A stretch of 64,000 bases of DNA from Clostridium felsineum DSM 794 (GCF_002006355.2 NZ_CP096981.1:1-64000), one strand, 5' to 3'. Positions 9,124-17,280 are shown, counted from the stretch's first letter. The notes: generated from the letters alone by a model not told the origin. Program-made: numbers and translations.

Positions 9124-10098
9124 ATGGAAAATTTAAGAGAAGCAGATTATCAATTAAGCTATGACAATTTTATTAAGAATAGCTATGACTTATCGTTAAA
9201 GAAATTCATAAATAAAATTTGTTTTCATTCCATAGTTTTAGAACCTTGTGTATGGCCTAATTTTGGTCTTGTGAGTCATAAAGATTCTGGTGCACACAAA
9301 GATATGGATTATAATTTATTAATAGAAAGTGCTAAAAGTATTACTCCATATTTTTATTCTTGTTTTAAAGTAGGCTGTAGTACATCAGTTAGTAATATAG
9401 AGAAACTATTTGCTATAAAAAAAATAGGTATAGATGCTGAAATTGATATGTTAAACACAACTAAAAATGTTAATACACATAAAGGTGTAATATTTTTGTT
9501 GAGTATAGTTTGCACATCTTTAGGAATATCGCTTACAAATTTTAAAGTAAAGTGTACTGATATAAATATAATTGATTTATGGGATTTTATACTTCAAGAA
9601 GCCTACAACTTATCCAAGGATTATGTGTCCAATGAAATAAGTAAGATTCATGGATATGGATTAAGTCAAACTTATGGGCAATGGGCTCAAAGCAGATATA
9701 AAGTATTAGGTGTAAGGGGTATTGTTACATCAAATTTTCAAATTGTACGTTGTGGCTTAAAGATCTATTTAGACTTGTTTAATAAAATAAAAAATAAGGA
9801 ATTAGTTTTAGGACAATTAAGGCTGTATTTTCTAGCATATGCTGAAGATACAAATATAATAAAGCGAGCAGGTATATTTAATGCCTATAAATTAAAAGAC
9901 TTAGCACATAAAGCATATGCTGCGGGCGGTGTATTTACTAAAAAAGGTATGCTGCTTGTTAATATGATTGAGGATTTAATGAATAAAAATAAATGGAGTG
10001 CGGCTGCATCGGGTGATTTAATAATATTGATATTGTTTATGGTGAGTATATATGAATCGAGATTTATTAATAGTAGGAAAAAAAATTTTAGTAGCTAA
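9124..10098 (+). CDS. citG: CitG-like triphosphoribosyl-dephospho-CoA synthase
   Basis: This is a 324-residue protein of the CitG/MdcB family, which makes 2'-(5''-triphosphoribosyl)-3'-dephospho-CoA from ATP and dephospho-CoA, the precursor of the citrate lyase carrier arm. The family signatures are clear: FGLVSHKDSGAHKDMDYNLL near residue 60, AEIDMLNTTKNVNTHKG near 115-130, and SQTYGQWAQSRYKVLGVRG near 180. The length is close to that of CitG proteins (about 290). It starts 4 bp after the ligase gene and overlaps citX by 47 bp, showing tight co-transcription. Here the cofactor would serve the CitD-like protein at 10561-10836. Confidence 0.88.
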   Translation: MENLREADYQLSYDNFIKNSYDLSLKKFINKICFHSIVLEPCVWPNFGLVSHKDSGAHKDMDYNLLIESAKSITPYFYSCFKVGCSTSVSNIEKLFAIKKIGIDAEIDMLNTTKNVNTHKGVIFLLSIVCTSLGISLTNFKVKCTDINIIDLWDFILQEAYNLSKDYVSNEISKIHGYGLSQTYGQWAQSRYKVLGVRGIVTSNFQIVRCGLKIYLDLFNKIKNKELVLGQLRLYFLAYAEDTNIIKRAGIFNAYKLKDLAHKAYAAGGVFTKKGMLLVNMIEDLMNKNKWSAAASGDLIILILFMVSIYESRFINSRKKNFSS

Positions 10099-10555
10099 AG
10101 AAAAACGTTATTTAAAAAGGTTAAATTTCAGTGAAAATTCTAATTGCATTATTGAACTATCTTTAAATGTACCTGGAATACCAAAGGTTGGACCTATGTG
10201 GAAATTGGTTTTTAGGTTATGTGTTAAGGCTATAGAGGAAAATATTCCTTCACAGCTACTATTCTCCGATGTTAATATTGCTGGGTATTACGCTGTATTT
10301 AATTCTTATATATCATTAACTGAAACTAAAATAAGAAGTTGCCTAATAGAAGAAGAAGCTGAATGGGGAAGATTAGTTGATATAGATTGTTTTAAGGATA
10401 ATAAAAAAATATCAAGAAAAGATATAGGGTTAAAAGAAAGGAAATGTATGATATGTAGTAATCCTAATTCGGTGTGTATAGGAAAGCATTTACACAGTGT
10501 TGAAGAGTTAAGAAAAAAAGCTGAAGTAATATGTAAAAATCTAAAATGGAGGTAA
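10052..10555 (+). CDS. citX: CitX-like apo-citrate lyase phosphoribosyl-dephospho-CoA transferase
   Basis: This is a 167-residue protein of the CitX family, which transfers the phosphoribosyl-dephospho-CoA group from the CitG product to a serine of the acyl carrier protein. SLNVPGIPKVGPMWKLVF matches the family's LN-x-PG segment (about 32-49). EEEAEWGRLVDIDCF followed by KISRKDIGLKERKCMICSNP matches the conserved C-terminal half, with the paired Cys residues of C-x2-C and a later C-x4-H. E. coli CitX is about 180 residues. The start overlaps citG by 47 bp. CitX and CitG together imply a carrier with a citrate-lyase-type arm rather than phosphopantetheine. Confidence 0.85.
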   Translation: MNRDLLIVGKKILVAKEKRYLKRLNFSENSNCIIELSLNVPGIPKVGPMWKLVFRLCVKAIEENIPSQLLFSDVNIAGYYAVFNSYISLTETKIRSCLIEEEAEWGRLVDIDCFKDNKKISRKDIGLKERKCMICSNPNSVCIGKHLHSVEELRKKAEVICKNLKWR

Positions 10556-10560
10556 TATAA

Positions 10561-10836
10561 TTGGAATATAAAGTGTTAAAAAAAAGTGGTAGCGATGCTT
10601 CTTATGATTTAATAATAGAAGCTGTAAATCCTAAACCAATAGATGGTTATATAATCAACTCTGTTAATAATAATAATACTGAATTATTAGATAATTTAGT
10701 TAATGAAATAATAGACACAGAAAATTTTGATAGTATAAATTGGGGATTAAGGTTTAATTTCTTTCAACATATACCAGACAAATGGATAATTGAAGCACGT
10801 TTAGAAGCACTTTTTAAAAGAATGGAACAAATATAA
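10561..10836 (+). CDS. CitD-like acyl carrier protein (citrate lyase gamma subunit type)
   Basis: This is a 91-residue protein that aligns with CitD, the carrier subunit of citrate lyase. KKSGSDASYDLII places Ser14 and Asp16 exactly where E. coli CitD has its modified Ser14 (AGTLESGDV). The C-terminal IIEARLEALFKRM matches CitD's LRARLEALLAR. The middle is divergent (WGLRFNFFQHIPDKW). The start is TTG with GGAGG at 10548-10552, 8 bases upstream and overlapping the end of citX. It is the last gene before a strong terminator. Its sequence and the CitX/CitG neighbours imply a phosphoribosyl-dephospho-CoA arm on Ser14. The group it carries is probably an amino acid, given the ligase in the operon. 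Confidence 0.78.
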   Translation: MEYKVLKKSGSDASYDLIIEAVNPKPIDGYIINSVNNNNTELLDNLVNEIIDTENFDSINWGLRFNFFQHIPDKWIIEARLEALFKRMEQI

Positions 10837-10850
10837 TTAAAAAACATAAG

Positions 10851-10892
10851 AACCCTATGATATTTTTTAATAAATGTATCATAGGGTTTTAA
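10851..10892 (+). terminator. Rho-independent terminator of the Cit-like operon
   Basis: A perfect 12-bp stem (AACCCTATGATA at 10851-10862, TATCATAGGGTT at 10877-10888) with a 14-base loop is followed by a T-rich tract. It marks the end of the operon that starts at 5846. Confidence 0.85.
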
Positions 10893-10953
10893 TTTTAAAA
10901 AAGTAGTTACTATTTATAAAATTAATAAGGCACGCAAAGGTAAAAAAAAATAT

Positions 10954-11012
10954 TTACATGGGTTACTGCATGTAATATTATATATATATAATACAAAAAA
11001 TTACATGTAATA
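10954..11012. promoter_or_regulatory. Palindromic operator-like sites upstream of the GH5 gene
   Basis: TTACATG (10954-10960) and CATGTAA (10969-10975) form one inverted repeat, and TTACATGTAA (11001-11010) is a perfect palindrome. They share the half-site CATGTAA and lie 90-150 bp before the GH5 start, as expected for a regulator binding cooperatively. A TATATATATAATAC tract between them may hold the -10 element. The regulator is unknown. Confidence 0.4.
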
Positions 11013-11102
11013 TTTTCTTTAACAAAAGAGCTTAAAAAGTACAATAACACAAACTTTAAGTTTGAAGTTTAAGAGGAATTATATTAAAAGGAGAAGGTTA
11101 TT

Positions 11103-12845
11103 ATGAAAAAAGCTAAAAAAATAGTAGCGTTTTTTACCTCCTGTGCTTTGGTGTTTTCTGCTTGTGTTGTTAGTAGTAATAGTGCAGAAGCAAGAACAAA
11201 TACTAAACCTACAGATTCAAGTAAAAAAGAAGCTGCTAAAACACCATCACAACAGTATGCAGATTCTATGCAGCCTGGTTGGAATCTTGGTAACAGTTTT
11301 GATTCCGTAGGAAATACAGGGGAAACTTCATGGGGAAACCCTCCAGTAACTGAAGCGTTATTAGAAAAGGTTAAGGGGGAAGGCTTTAAAAGTATTCGTA
11401 TCCCGCTTACAGTCTATGGACGAGTTGGAACTGCACCTAATTATACAATAGATTCTACGTACTTAAATCGTTATGCTCAGGTAGTAAAAATGGCATTAGC
11501 TTTAAAGCTTAAGGTAATGATAAATATACATCATGACTCTTGGGAATGGGCAGAGTATATTAATGCTGATGATGACAATGGTGAAGCTATGGCAGAGTAC
11601 AAGGCTATTTGGACACAACTTTCTAGCTATTTTAAGGATTATTCTTCTGACTTATGTTTTGAATCCTTAAATGAGCCAACCTTTAAAAATCACAGCGGCG
11701 ATGTAGCTACTGATGTTCAGCTAAAAAGGCTTGATGCTGTAAATACTGAGTTTCATAGTATTGTAAGAAACTCAGGTGGAAACAATACTGCACGTATGCT
11801 TGTTATGCCTACATTAAACACTAATAACAGCGATGATAGATGTGCTTCTCTTTATAATACAATAGCTGACTTTAAAGATCCTAATATTGTAGCTACACTT
11901 CATTATTATGGATATTGGCCTTTTAGTGTAAACATTGCAGGCTCAACAACAATGGATAGTAATACTGTTTCAGATATTAATGCCTCTTTTGATAGAATGT
12001 ATAACAATTTTACAGCTAAAGGTGTAGGAGTTGTTGTTGGAGAATATGGCTTGCTTTCCTTCAATGGTTCTGCTAAAAGTGATGTTGTAGAACATGGAGA
12101 ACTTTTAAAATATATTGAATACCTTACTTACTATGCTAAATCAAAGGGAATTGCAATGATGCTTTGGGATAATGGTGGTATGATAAATAGACAAACTTAT
12201 CAATGGAATGATGCTGAATTCAGTAATGTAGTAAAAGCGTCCTTTAAAACACGTAGTTCATATGCAGCATCAGATGAGATATTTGTGAAAAAAGAAGCTT
12301 CAAATAAGGATATCCCTGTTAGTTTAACTTTAAACGGAAATACTTTAGCTTCAATATATAATGGAAATGTAAAATTGAAATTAGGAACAGATTACACTTA
12401 TTCAAATGGAGTAGTAACTTTAAAAGGTGCTTATATAAGTAGACTTATAAATGGTAACTATGGAACTAAGGCTACTTTAACCTTTAAATTTTCAGCAGGA
12501 GCTGATTTTAATGTAGATATTAATTACGAGAATACACCGTTGCTTAGTAAAGGCAAAGGAACTACTGCGGGTTTTAACATTCCAATTCAGTTTAACGGTT
12601 CAAAGCTGTTAACCTTAGAAGCATTAAATGCTGATGGCACTGCCACTGGACCTGCTAATTGGACTACTTATAAGCAATTTGGAGATTCTTTTACGGTTGA
12701 TTACACCACTAACAGTTTAACTATGACAAATACTTTCTTTAACGCTTGTAATGATGGAACAATAACTCTAAAATTACATTTCGAAAGTGGAGAAGTGCTT
12801 CAATGTAACATAACTAAAAGTGGTACTACAGTAACTGCAAATTAA
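11103..12845 (+). CDS. Secreted GH5 (GH5_4-type) endo-beta-glucanase/xyloglucanase with X2 and CBM46-like domains
   Basis: This is a 580-residue secreted glycoside hydrolase. Residues 1-30 are a signal peptide. The GH5 barrel (about 50-385) contains PGWNLGNSFD, SIRIPLTVYG, INIHHDSWEW, the acid/base Glu191 in ESLNEPTF, LHYYGYWPF, the nucleophile Glu314 in VVGEYG, and MLWDNGG. A CBM_X2 immunoglobulin-like module (about 403-478) and a C-terminal CBM46-like module (about 480-577) follow. The GH5-X2-CBM46 order is known from GH5_4 enzymes acting on xyloglucan and mixed-linkage glucan, so these are the likely substrates. GGAGAAGG precedes ATG 11103. It is monocistronic, bounded by terminators on both sides. 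Confidence 0.9.
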   Translation: MKKAKKIVAFFTSCALVFSACVVSSNSAEARTNTKPTDSSKKEAAKTPSQQYADSMQPGWNLGNSFDSVGNTGETSWGNPPVTEALLEKVKGEGFKSIRIPLTVYGRVGTAPNYTIDSTYLNRYAQVVKMALALKLKVMINIHHDSWEWAEYINADDDNGEAMAEYKAIWTQLSSYFKDYSSDLCFESLNEPTFKNHSGDVATDVQLKRLDAVNTEFHSIVRNSGGNNTARMLVMPTLNTNNSDDRCASLYNTIADFKDPNIVATLHYYGYWPFSVNIAGSTTMDSNTVSDINASFDRMYNNFTAKGVGVVVGEYGLLSFNGSAKSDVVEHGELLKYIEYLTYYAKSKGIAMMLWDNGGMINRQTYQWNDAEFSNVVKASFKTRSSYAASDEIFVKKEASNKDIPVSLTLNGNTLASIYNGNVKLKLGTDYTYSNGVVTLKGAYISRLINGNYGTKATLTFKFSAGADFNVDINYENTPLLSKGKGTTAGFNIPIQFNGSKLLTLEALNADGTATGPANWTTYKQFGDSFTVDYTTNSLTMTNTFFNACNDGTITLKLHFESGEVLQCNITKSGTTVTAN

Positions 12846-12857
12846 TCTAATTCATTG

Positions 12858-12894
12858 AAAAGGCACATAGTAAATAAAAACTATGTGTCTTTTT
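12858..12894 (+). terminator. Terminator of the GH5 gene
   Basis: The stem AGGCACATAGT / ACTATGTGTCT (one G-U pair, 8-base A-rich loop) is followed by TTTTT, 17 bases after the GH5 stop codon. Confidence 0.8.
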
Positions 12895-12915
12895 ATGTGA
12901 ATTATTTCAAAAATG

Positions 12916-12949
12916 CCCAAAAGTACATATATATTACCCAAAGGTACAA
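12916..12949. promoter_or_regulatory. Two direct repeats spaced two helical turns upstream of the secreted protein gene
   Basis: CCCAAAAGTACA (12916-12927) and CCCAAAGGTACA (12938-12949) are direct repeats whose starts are 22 bp apart, about two DNA turns. A palindrome TACATATATGTA follows at 12962-12973. Such spacing is usual for response-regulator binding to direct repeats. The cognate regulator is not visible in the window. Confidence 0.4.
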
Positions 12950-13002
12950 TTGTAGTTAGTATACATATATGTAAAAATAATATATAAAAGGGAGGAATTA
13001 TG

Positions 13003-14658
13003 ATGAAAAAGATGGTAATTTCAATTTTTACTGTTTTGTTTATGTTATTTTCAACAGTTTCAGTACCAGCATTAGCATCAAGCACAACTAAAGACAGTAA
13101 TAGCGATGGAATTGGAAGAGTAAATATAAGTGGTATTCCATTGCCAAGTGACGTAAAGCAGCTTATAAGTGGTACTTATACCTATTCAGGCAAGGTACTT
13201 ATCTCTTACAAAACAGCCAATGATGTAAACACTACTGACTTCTATAATTTAGCAACAATGAATGATGATGGTACAGGTTTTAAGCCAATATTTTCTGGAG
13301 TGATATCGGCAAAAGCAAAGGCTAATGGTATTCGCTTTATGCCATTTCAGGACAACAAAAGAATATTATTAGGGGATTATGTACTAGAATGTTCGCCAAG
13401 TATTGACAATTGCACAAGTACAAAATTAGTTCCAGTAGTATATCCAGCAGCTATTGGAAATGATCCTAATGTAACCAAACGTTGGTCAGAAATAATTATT
13501 GCCCCAGATAATAATCACATGGCTTGGACAACTCTACGCTCAGATATTGGAGCTACCTCATGTGTAGGTACTTTGAAGCGTGGAGACGATAGCTATACTG
13601 TGGAAAATTCTAAGGTTATAAGTACTATAAATAATTTTCAGGATGATCCTAAAAACCCAGGATGTATAATTCCAAACCCAATGCGTGCAGGAGAAGTAAA
13701 ACAATTTGTTCATGGAGGAAGTGCTATAACATCAGTTGGACAAAAAGATTTAAGTACTACAGATTCAATTGTTCAAGATTTAAATTCTAATAATATAACT
13801 CAAATTACCTACACCCCAGGGTATGATGAGACAACTATTTTTTCACCAGATGAACATTTAGGAATGGTTATGAGCACTAGATTTTCAAAGAACACAGACC
13901 CTGCAATATTTGGAATAATGCCAAGACCTTTAGGTGGCAAGGTGCTTTTAGATGTACAGTCGCTTTTATATTCCTATGCTGTACCTGGAGTTCGTCAGTC
14001 TAGACAGGGAAATATAGGTCCAGTTTTAGTAGATATTAATAAATCTATGAATCAAGCTGGTTACCAAGGAATAGATTTAAATACTGATGAAAATTGGGTA
14101 TACTGCTCACCTATGTCTTGGAATTCTAATGGAAAAAGTGCAATGTGGATAGAAGAAGTCAGAGGAAATAGTTCACAAAGAAGACTTAGACGTGTAGATC
14201 TTTTAGATTACAAACCACAAAAAACTGTGCCGATTGTAGCAACTCCAGATAATATTCCAGGTTCCGAAGATTTATCAGCCTTGAGTTCTGTAAATCCAAA
14301 TGTACAAGGTAAAGTTGTTGGAAAAAAATCTGGATATGTAAATTATACCAGAAAAGTTTCTTCAAGTTATTCAGGACAAACTGAAGCTGATTATGTAAAC
14401 TACAGTGATGATGGTGTAAACTTTTATAATGGATATGAAAAAATAAGCTATAATTATGCAGGAGAAAGTCGTTATGAAACAAATCTTAAATTAACAGGTA
14501 AGCTTCAAGGAGAAATGAATTTTAGGGCAACCTTCTCCGCACTTTCAGGTGGCGGACCTAAGCTTTTGTTTGATACAGACACTGATGGTAATCCAAAAAG
14601 TTATGGATATGCTACCTATAACGGTGTTACACTAAATATTAAAGATTTATTACCATAG
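13003..14658 (+). CDS. Secreted protein of unknown function, probable beta-propeller
   Basis: This is a 551-residue secreted protein with a signal peptide (about 1-26, ending VPALASS). I do not recognise a named family. Repeated segments look like TolB/PD40 propeller blades: NLATMNDDGTGFKPIFSG, IIIAPDNNHMAWTTLRSD, TTIFSPDEHLGMVMSTRFS and PMSWNSNGKSAMWIEEV. Each has the aromatic and S-P/W-N-D/S-x-x pattern of such blades. The C-terminal 120 residues are beta-rich (DYVNYSDDGVNFYNGYEKI). ATG 13003 is favoured over 13000 because GGGAGG at 12990-12995 then has better spacing. It lies between polysaccharide hydrolases, so a role in binding or modifying plant glycans is an inference from context. 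No catalytic residues could be assigned. Confidence 0.75.
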   Translation: MKKMVISIFTVLFMLFSTVSVPALASSTTKDSNSDGIGRVNISGIPLPSDVKQLISGTYTYSGKVLISYKTANDVNTTDFYNLATMNDDGTGFKPIFSGVISAKAKANGIRFMPFQDNKRILLGDYVLECSPSIDNCTSTKLVPVVYPAAIGNDPNVTKRWSEIIIAPDNNHMAWTTLRSDIGATSCVGTLKRGDDSYTVENSKVISTINNFQDDPKNPGCIIPNPMRAGEVKQFVHGGSAITSVGQKDLSTTDSIVQDLNSNNITQITYTPGYDETTIFSPDEHLGMVMSTRFSKNTDPAIFGIMPRPLGGKVLLDVQSLLYSYAVPGVRQSRQGNIGPVLVDINKSMNQAGYQGIDLNTDENWVYCSPMSWNSNGKSAMWIEEVRGNSSQRRLRRVDLLDYKPQKTVPIVATPDNIPGSEDLSALSSVNPNVQGKVVGKKSGYVNYTRKVSSSYSGQTEADYVNYSDDGVNFYNGYEKISYNYAGESRYETNLKLTGKLQGEMNFRATFSALSGGGPKLLFDTDTDGNPKSYGYATYNGVTLNIKDLLP

Positions 14659-14665
14659 GATATTT

Positions 14666-14705
14666 ATAACCACTCTAAAGGAAGCTTTGGGTGGTTATAT
14701 TTTTG
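14666..14705 (+). terminator. Terminator of the secreted propeller-like protein gene
   Basis: The stem ATAACCAC (14666-14673) / GTGGTTAT (14691-14698) is followed by ATTTTT. Confidence 0.7.
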
Positions 14706-14755
14706 TGTTAATATGTATATTATAATAAAATAATTTAGTGCAAGGTGGAAGATAC

Positions 14756-15631
14756 ATGAAAATTTTAATTACAGGGGCAAAAGGACAAGTTGGCTCTCAG
14801 CTTATAGAAAGCTTACATAATGAAAAAACAGAATTAGGACAAATACCAGAAGAATTAAAAAAAGCTGAAGTTATAGGCAAAAGCTCTAAGGAAATGGATA
14901 TTTCTGATATATCTAGTGTAAGAAAGATAGTTAAAGAGGTTAAACCGGACATTATCATAAATGCAGCAGCCTACACTAATGTGGATGCAGCTGAAACTAA
15001 TGAGAAAAGAGCGCTTGAAGTGAATGCCTTTGGAGCCAAAAATCTAGCTATAGCTTGTGAAGAAATAAAGGCAAAACTAGTACATATATCCTCTGATTAT
15101 GTTTTTAGTGGAGAAGGAAATACTCCATTTAAGGAAACAGACGAAGCAGAACCTAAAAGTGTTTATGGTAAGAGCAAAAAAATGGGAGATGATTTTGTAA
15201 AGCAGTATTGTTCAAGGTACTTCATAGTGAGACCTGCGTGGGTTTATGGATATTATGGAAAAAACTTTGTATACACTATAATAAGACTTTCAAAGGAAAA
15301 GGAAATCGTAAAGGTAGTAAATGATCAAAGAGGAAATCCAACAAATGTTCATGATATAGTACATCATATTTTTAAATTAATGGTTACAGAGAAATATGGA
15401 GATTATAATTGTTCAGGACATGGACAATGCTCCTGGCATGATTTTGCAAGAAAAATAGTTGAATTTAGTAAGACAAACTGTAAAATAGAGCCATGCTCCT
15501 CAGAAGAATATTTAAGTCCGGTAAAAAGACCAACCTACTCTTCTTTAGATAATGGAAATCTAGACGCGGCAGTTGGAGATGAAATGAGGCACTGGGAAGC
15601 TGCACTGAAGGTTTTTATAGAGAATATATAA
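14756..15631 (+). CDS. rfbD: RfbD-like dTDP-4-dehydrorhamnose reductase
   Basis: This is a 291-residue extended short-chain dehydrogenase of the RfbD/RmlD family, which reduces dTDP-4-dehydrorhamnose to dTDP-L-rhamnose. It has the nucleotide-binding TGAKGQVGSQL at the N-terminus, DIIINAAAYTNVDAAE, HISSDYVFSGEGNTPF, and YGKSKKMGDDFV with the catalytic Tyr-x3-Lys. RPAWVYG and DQRGNPTNVHD also match. ATG 14756 is preceded by AAGGTGGA; an upstream in-frame GTG at 14738 would overlap that site. It stands alone, without rfbA, rfbB or rfbC beside it, among plant-polysaccharide genes. Either the other rml genes lie elsewhere, or it acts on another sugar nucleotide. Confidence 0.85.
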   Translation: MKILITGAKGQVGSQLIESLHNEKTELGQIPEELKKAEVIGKSSKEMDISDISSVRKIVKEVKPDIIINAAAYTNVDAAETNEKRALEVNAFGAKNLAIACEEIKAKLVHISSDYVFSGEGNTPFKETDEAEPKSVYGKSKKMGDDFVKQYCSRYFIVRPAWVYGYYGKNFVYTIIRLSKEKEIVKVVNDQRGNPTNVHDIVHHIFKLMVTEKYGDYNCSGHGQCSWHDFARKIVEFSKTNCKIEPCSSEEYLSPVKRPTYSSLDNGNLDAAVGDEMRHWEAALKVFIENI

Positions 15632-15773
15632 CCATAAATTTGTAGACAATTTTAGCTAATGGAATATATATATAGTGTAATAAAGCATTTGGTTTTAAGG
15701 AAAACATTAGAATATATAAGTTTTGTATATAATGTAGATATGTAAAAACTATATGTATAGGGAGATATTAGCT

Positions 15774-16484
15774 ATGAAAAGGCGAGTTTTAATAGGAAGT
15801 TTAGTAATAGTTCTTATTTTTTGTGCTGGTATTTTATATTTTTGTAGACAGAATATAAATACTAGTGATGAAACTACTGCATCACAGAAGGTTAAGACAT
15901 CAAAAGATAGCAAGCCAGTAGTTTCAAAGCCATTAGAGAATAATACAGTTCTAAAGGAAAATTCAGTTACTGAAAATGCTACATCTGAACTTAAAGCAGT
16001 TAAACCAGAGGTTAATAAGGTAACTGTAAGTAAGATTCAAGTAACTAAGCCAGTTAATAATAAACCTCAAGTAATAAATCCAATAAAATCTTCAATGGCA
16101 ATAAGTCAGAATGATAATAATATAGAAAAGCAAGTTAAAGACTTTATTCTTAATGGACAGCAAAATTTACCTGAAGCCAAGAAAATAAAATGGAGCAATA
16201 CTTTTTTAGATAAGGTGAATATTAATGAACTTTATAGCAAGTACATTGCAAGCGGAGGAAACGAAAAAGATGTAAAAAGCTTTGCAGAGTATATTACATC
16301 GAATGCACCTATTCAAAGTAATTGGCAGGATTTATTTAATGAAGATTTAAGTAGTATATATGGTGAGAAGGCTGTTAAACTAGTACATTTAGATGGAGAT
16401 TTTTATCAGGCTTACGTCAATAAAGCTGGTAAGGAAATTCGGTTTGTTGTAGTTTCCGCAAGAACCGGTTATTTTCACGGATAG
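15774..16484 (+). CDS. Membrane-anchored protein of unknown function, tandem paralogue 1
   Basis: This is a 236-residue protein with one N-terminal membrane segment (about 5-24), a low-complexity Lys/Thr/Val/Asn-rich stalk (about 30-115) and a C-terminal domain of about 120 residues ending SARTGYFHG. The C-terminal domain differs from that of the next gene at only about 11 positions; the stalk is absent there. The family is not recognised. The hydrophobic segment followed by a stalk suggests a cell-surface domain tethered outside the membrane. ATG 15774 follows GGGAG; an earlier in-frame ATG at 15753 overlaps that site. A hairpin terminator follows at 16520-16555. A relic of a third copy is at 19264-19356. 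Confidence 0.75.
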   Translation: MKRRVLIGSLVIVLIFCAGILYFCRQNINTSDETTASQKVKTSKDSKPVVSKPLENNTVLKENSVTENATSELKAVKPEVNKVTVSKIQVTKPVNNKPQVINPIKSSMAISQNDNNIEKQVKDFILNGQQNLPEAKKIKWSNTFLDKVNINELYSKYIASGGNEKDVKSFAEYITSNAPIQSNWQDLFNEDLSSIYGEKAVKLVHLDGDFYQAYVNKAGKEIRFVVVSARTGYFHG

Positions 16485-16519
16485 ATTAATACAGTTATAG
16501 CTTAATTATATGTGCAGGG

Positions 16520-16560
16520 TACCCAAATAAATAAGTAATTTGTATTATTTGGGTATTTTG
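16520..16560 (+). terminator. Terminator after paralogue 1
   Basis: The stem TACCCAAATAA (16520-16530) / TTATTTGGGTA (16545-16555) is perfect over 11 bp and is followed by TTTTG. Confidence 0.75.
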
Positions 16561-16729
16561 TGGTGTTTATAGAAAATGAAATAGCAACTCTTCATATGCT
16601 AAAAAATTTACCAGCATAAACCAATCCTAAATAATTTTAATGTACGCAGTGATGTGCAGCATTGACATATAAAAATTAAAGCTATATGATTAACTTGTAA
16701 AATATGTAATATATGGGGAGTGAGTTTCT

Positions 16730-17269
16730 GTGAAAAAAAAGTTCATAATAAGTGGTTTATTAATGACTTTTATGGTAGGACTAGGAACAACATATTACTA
16801 TAACAGAAGTAATACTAAGGATGTTAAAGCAGCAGTGTCTAGTAGTTTAATATCAAGTAAGATTCATGAAAAGGCATTATTAGCAGTGATTAATATAAAT
16901 CCTAATATAGAAAAGCAAGTTAAGGATTATATTCTTAATGGACAGCAAAACCTACCTGAAGCTAAGAAAATAAAATGGAGCAAAACCTTTTTAGATAAGG
17001 TAGATATTAATGAACTTTATAGCAAGTACATTGCAAGCGGAGGAAACGGAAAAGACATAAGAGGCTTTGCAGAATATATTACAGCAAATGCACCCATTCA
17101 AAGTAATTGGAAGGATTTATTCAATGAAGATTTAAGTAGTATATATGGTGAGAAGGCTGTTAAACTAGTACATTTAGATGGAGATTTTTATCAGGCTTAT
17201 GTAAATAAAGATGGCAAGGAAGTTCGGTTTGTTGTAGTTTCTGCTAGGACTGGTTATTTTCACGGATAG
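16730..17269 (+). CDS. Membrane-anchored protein of unknown function, tandem paralogue 2
   Basis: This is a 179-residue paralogue of the preceding gene. It starts with GTG after GGGGAGTGAG. It has one N-terminal membrane segment (about 5-22), a short linker (about 30-58) in place of the long stalk, and the same C-terminal domain (about 60-179). That domain is about 90% identical to paralogue 1, including the identical run from GEKAVKLVHLDGDFYQAYVNK to the end SARTGYFHG except for a few changes. The near identity of the domain and the divergence of the stalks suggest recent duplication or gene conversion limited to the domain. Function unknown. Confidence 0.75.
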   Translation: MKKKFIISGLLMTFMVGLGTTYYYNRSNTKDVKAAVSSSLISSKIHEKALLAVININPNIEKQVKDYILNGQQNLPEAKKIKWSKTFLDKVDINELYSKYIASGGNGKDIRGFAEYITANAPIQSNWKDLFNEDLSSIYGEKAVKLVHLDGDFYQAYVNKDGKEVRFVVVSARTGYFHG

Positions 17270-17280
17270 GTTTTAGAATT

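Noticed and set aside
7088..10836. A standard citrate lyase (cit) operon for citrate fermentation
   Set aside because: CitF, CitC and a citrate transporter of the CitS/CitM type are absent, the CitE and CitD homologues are divergent, and an amino acid:carrier-protein ligase is embedded in the operon.
14186..14482. 98-codon His/Leu-rich open frame on the minus strand
   Set aside because: It is the antisense of the secreted propeller-like gene, with composition (runs of His and Leu) caused by antisense reading of Asn/Lys/Ser codons.
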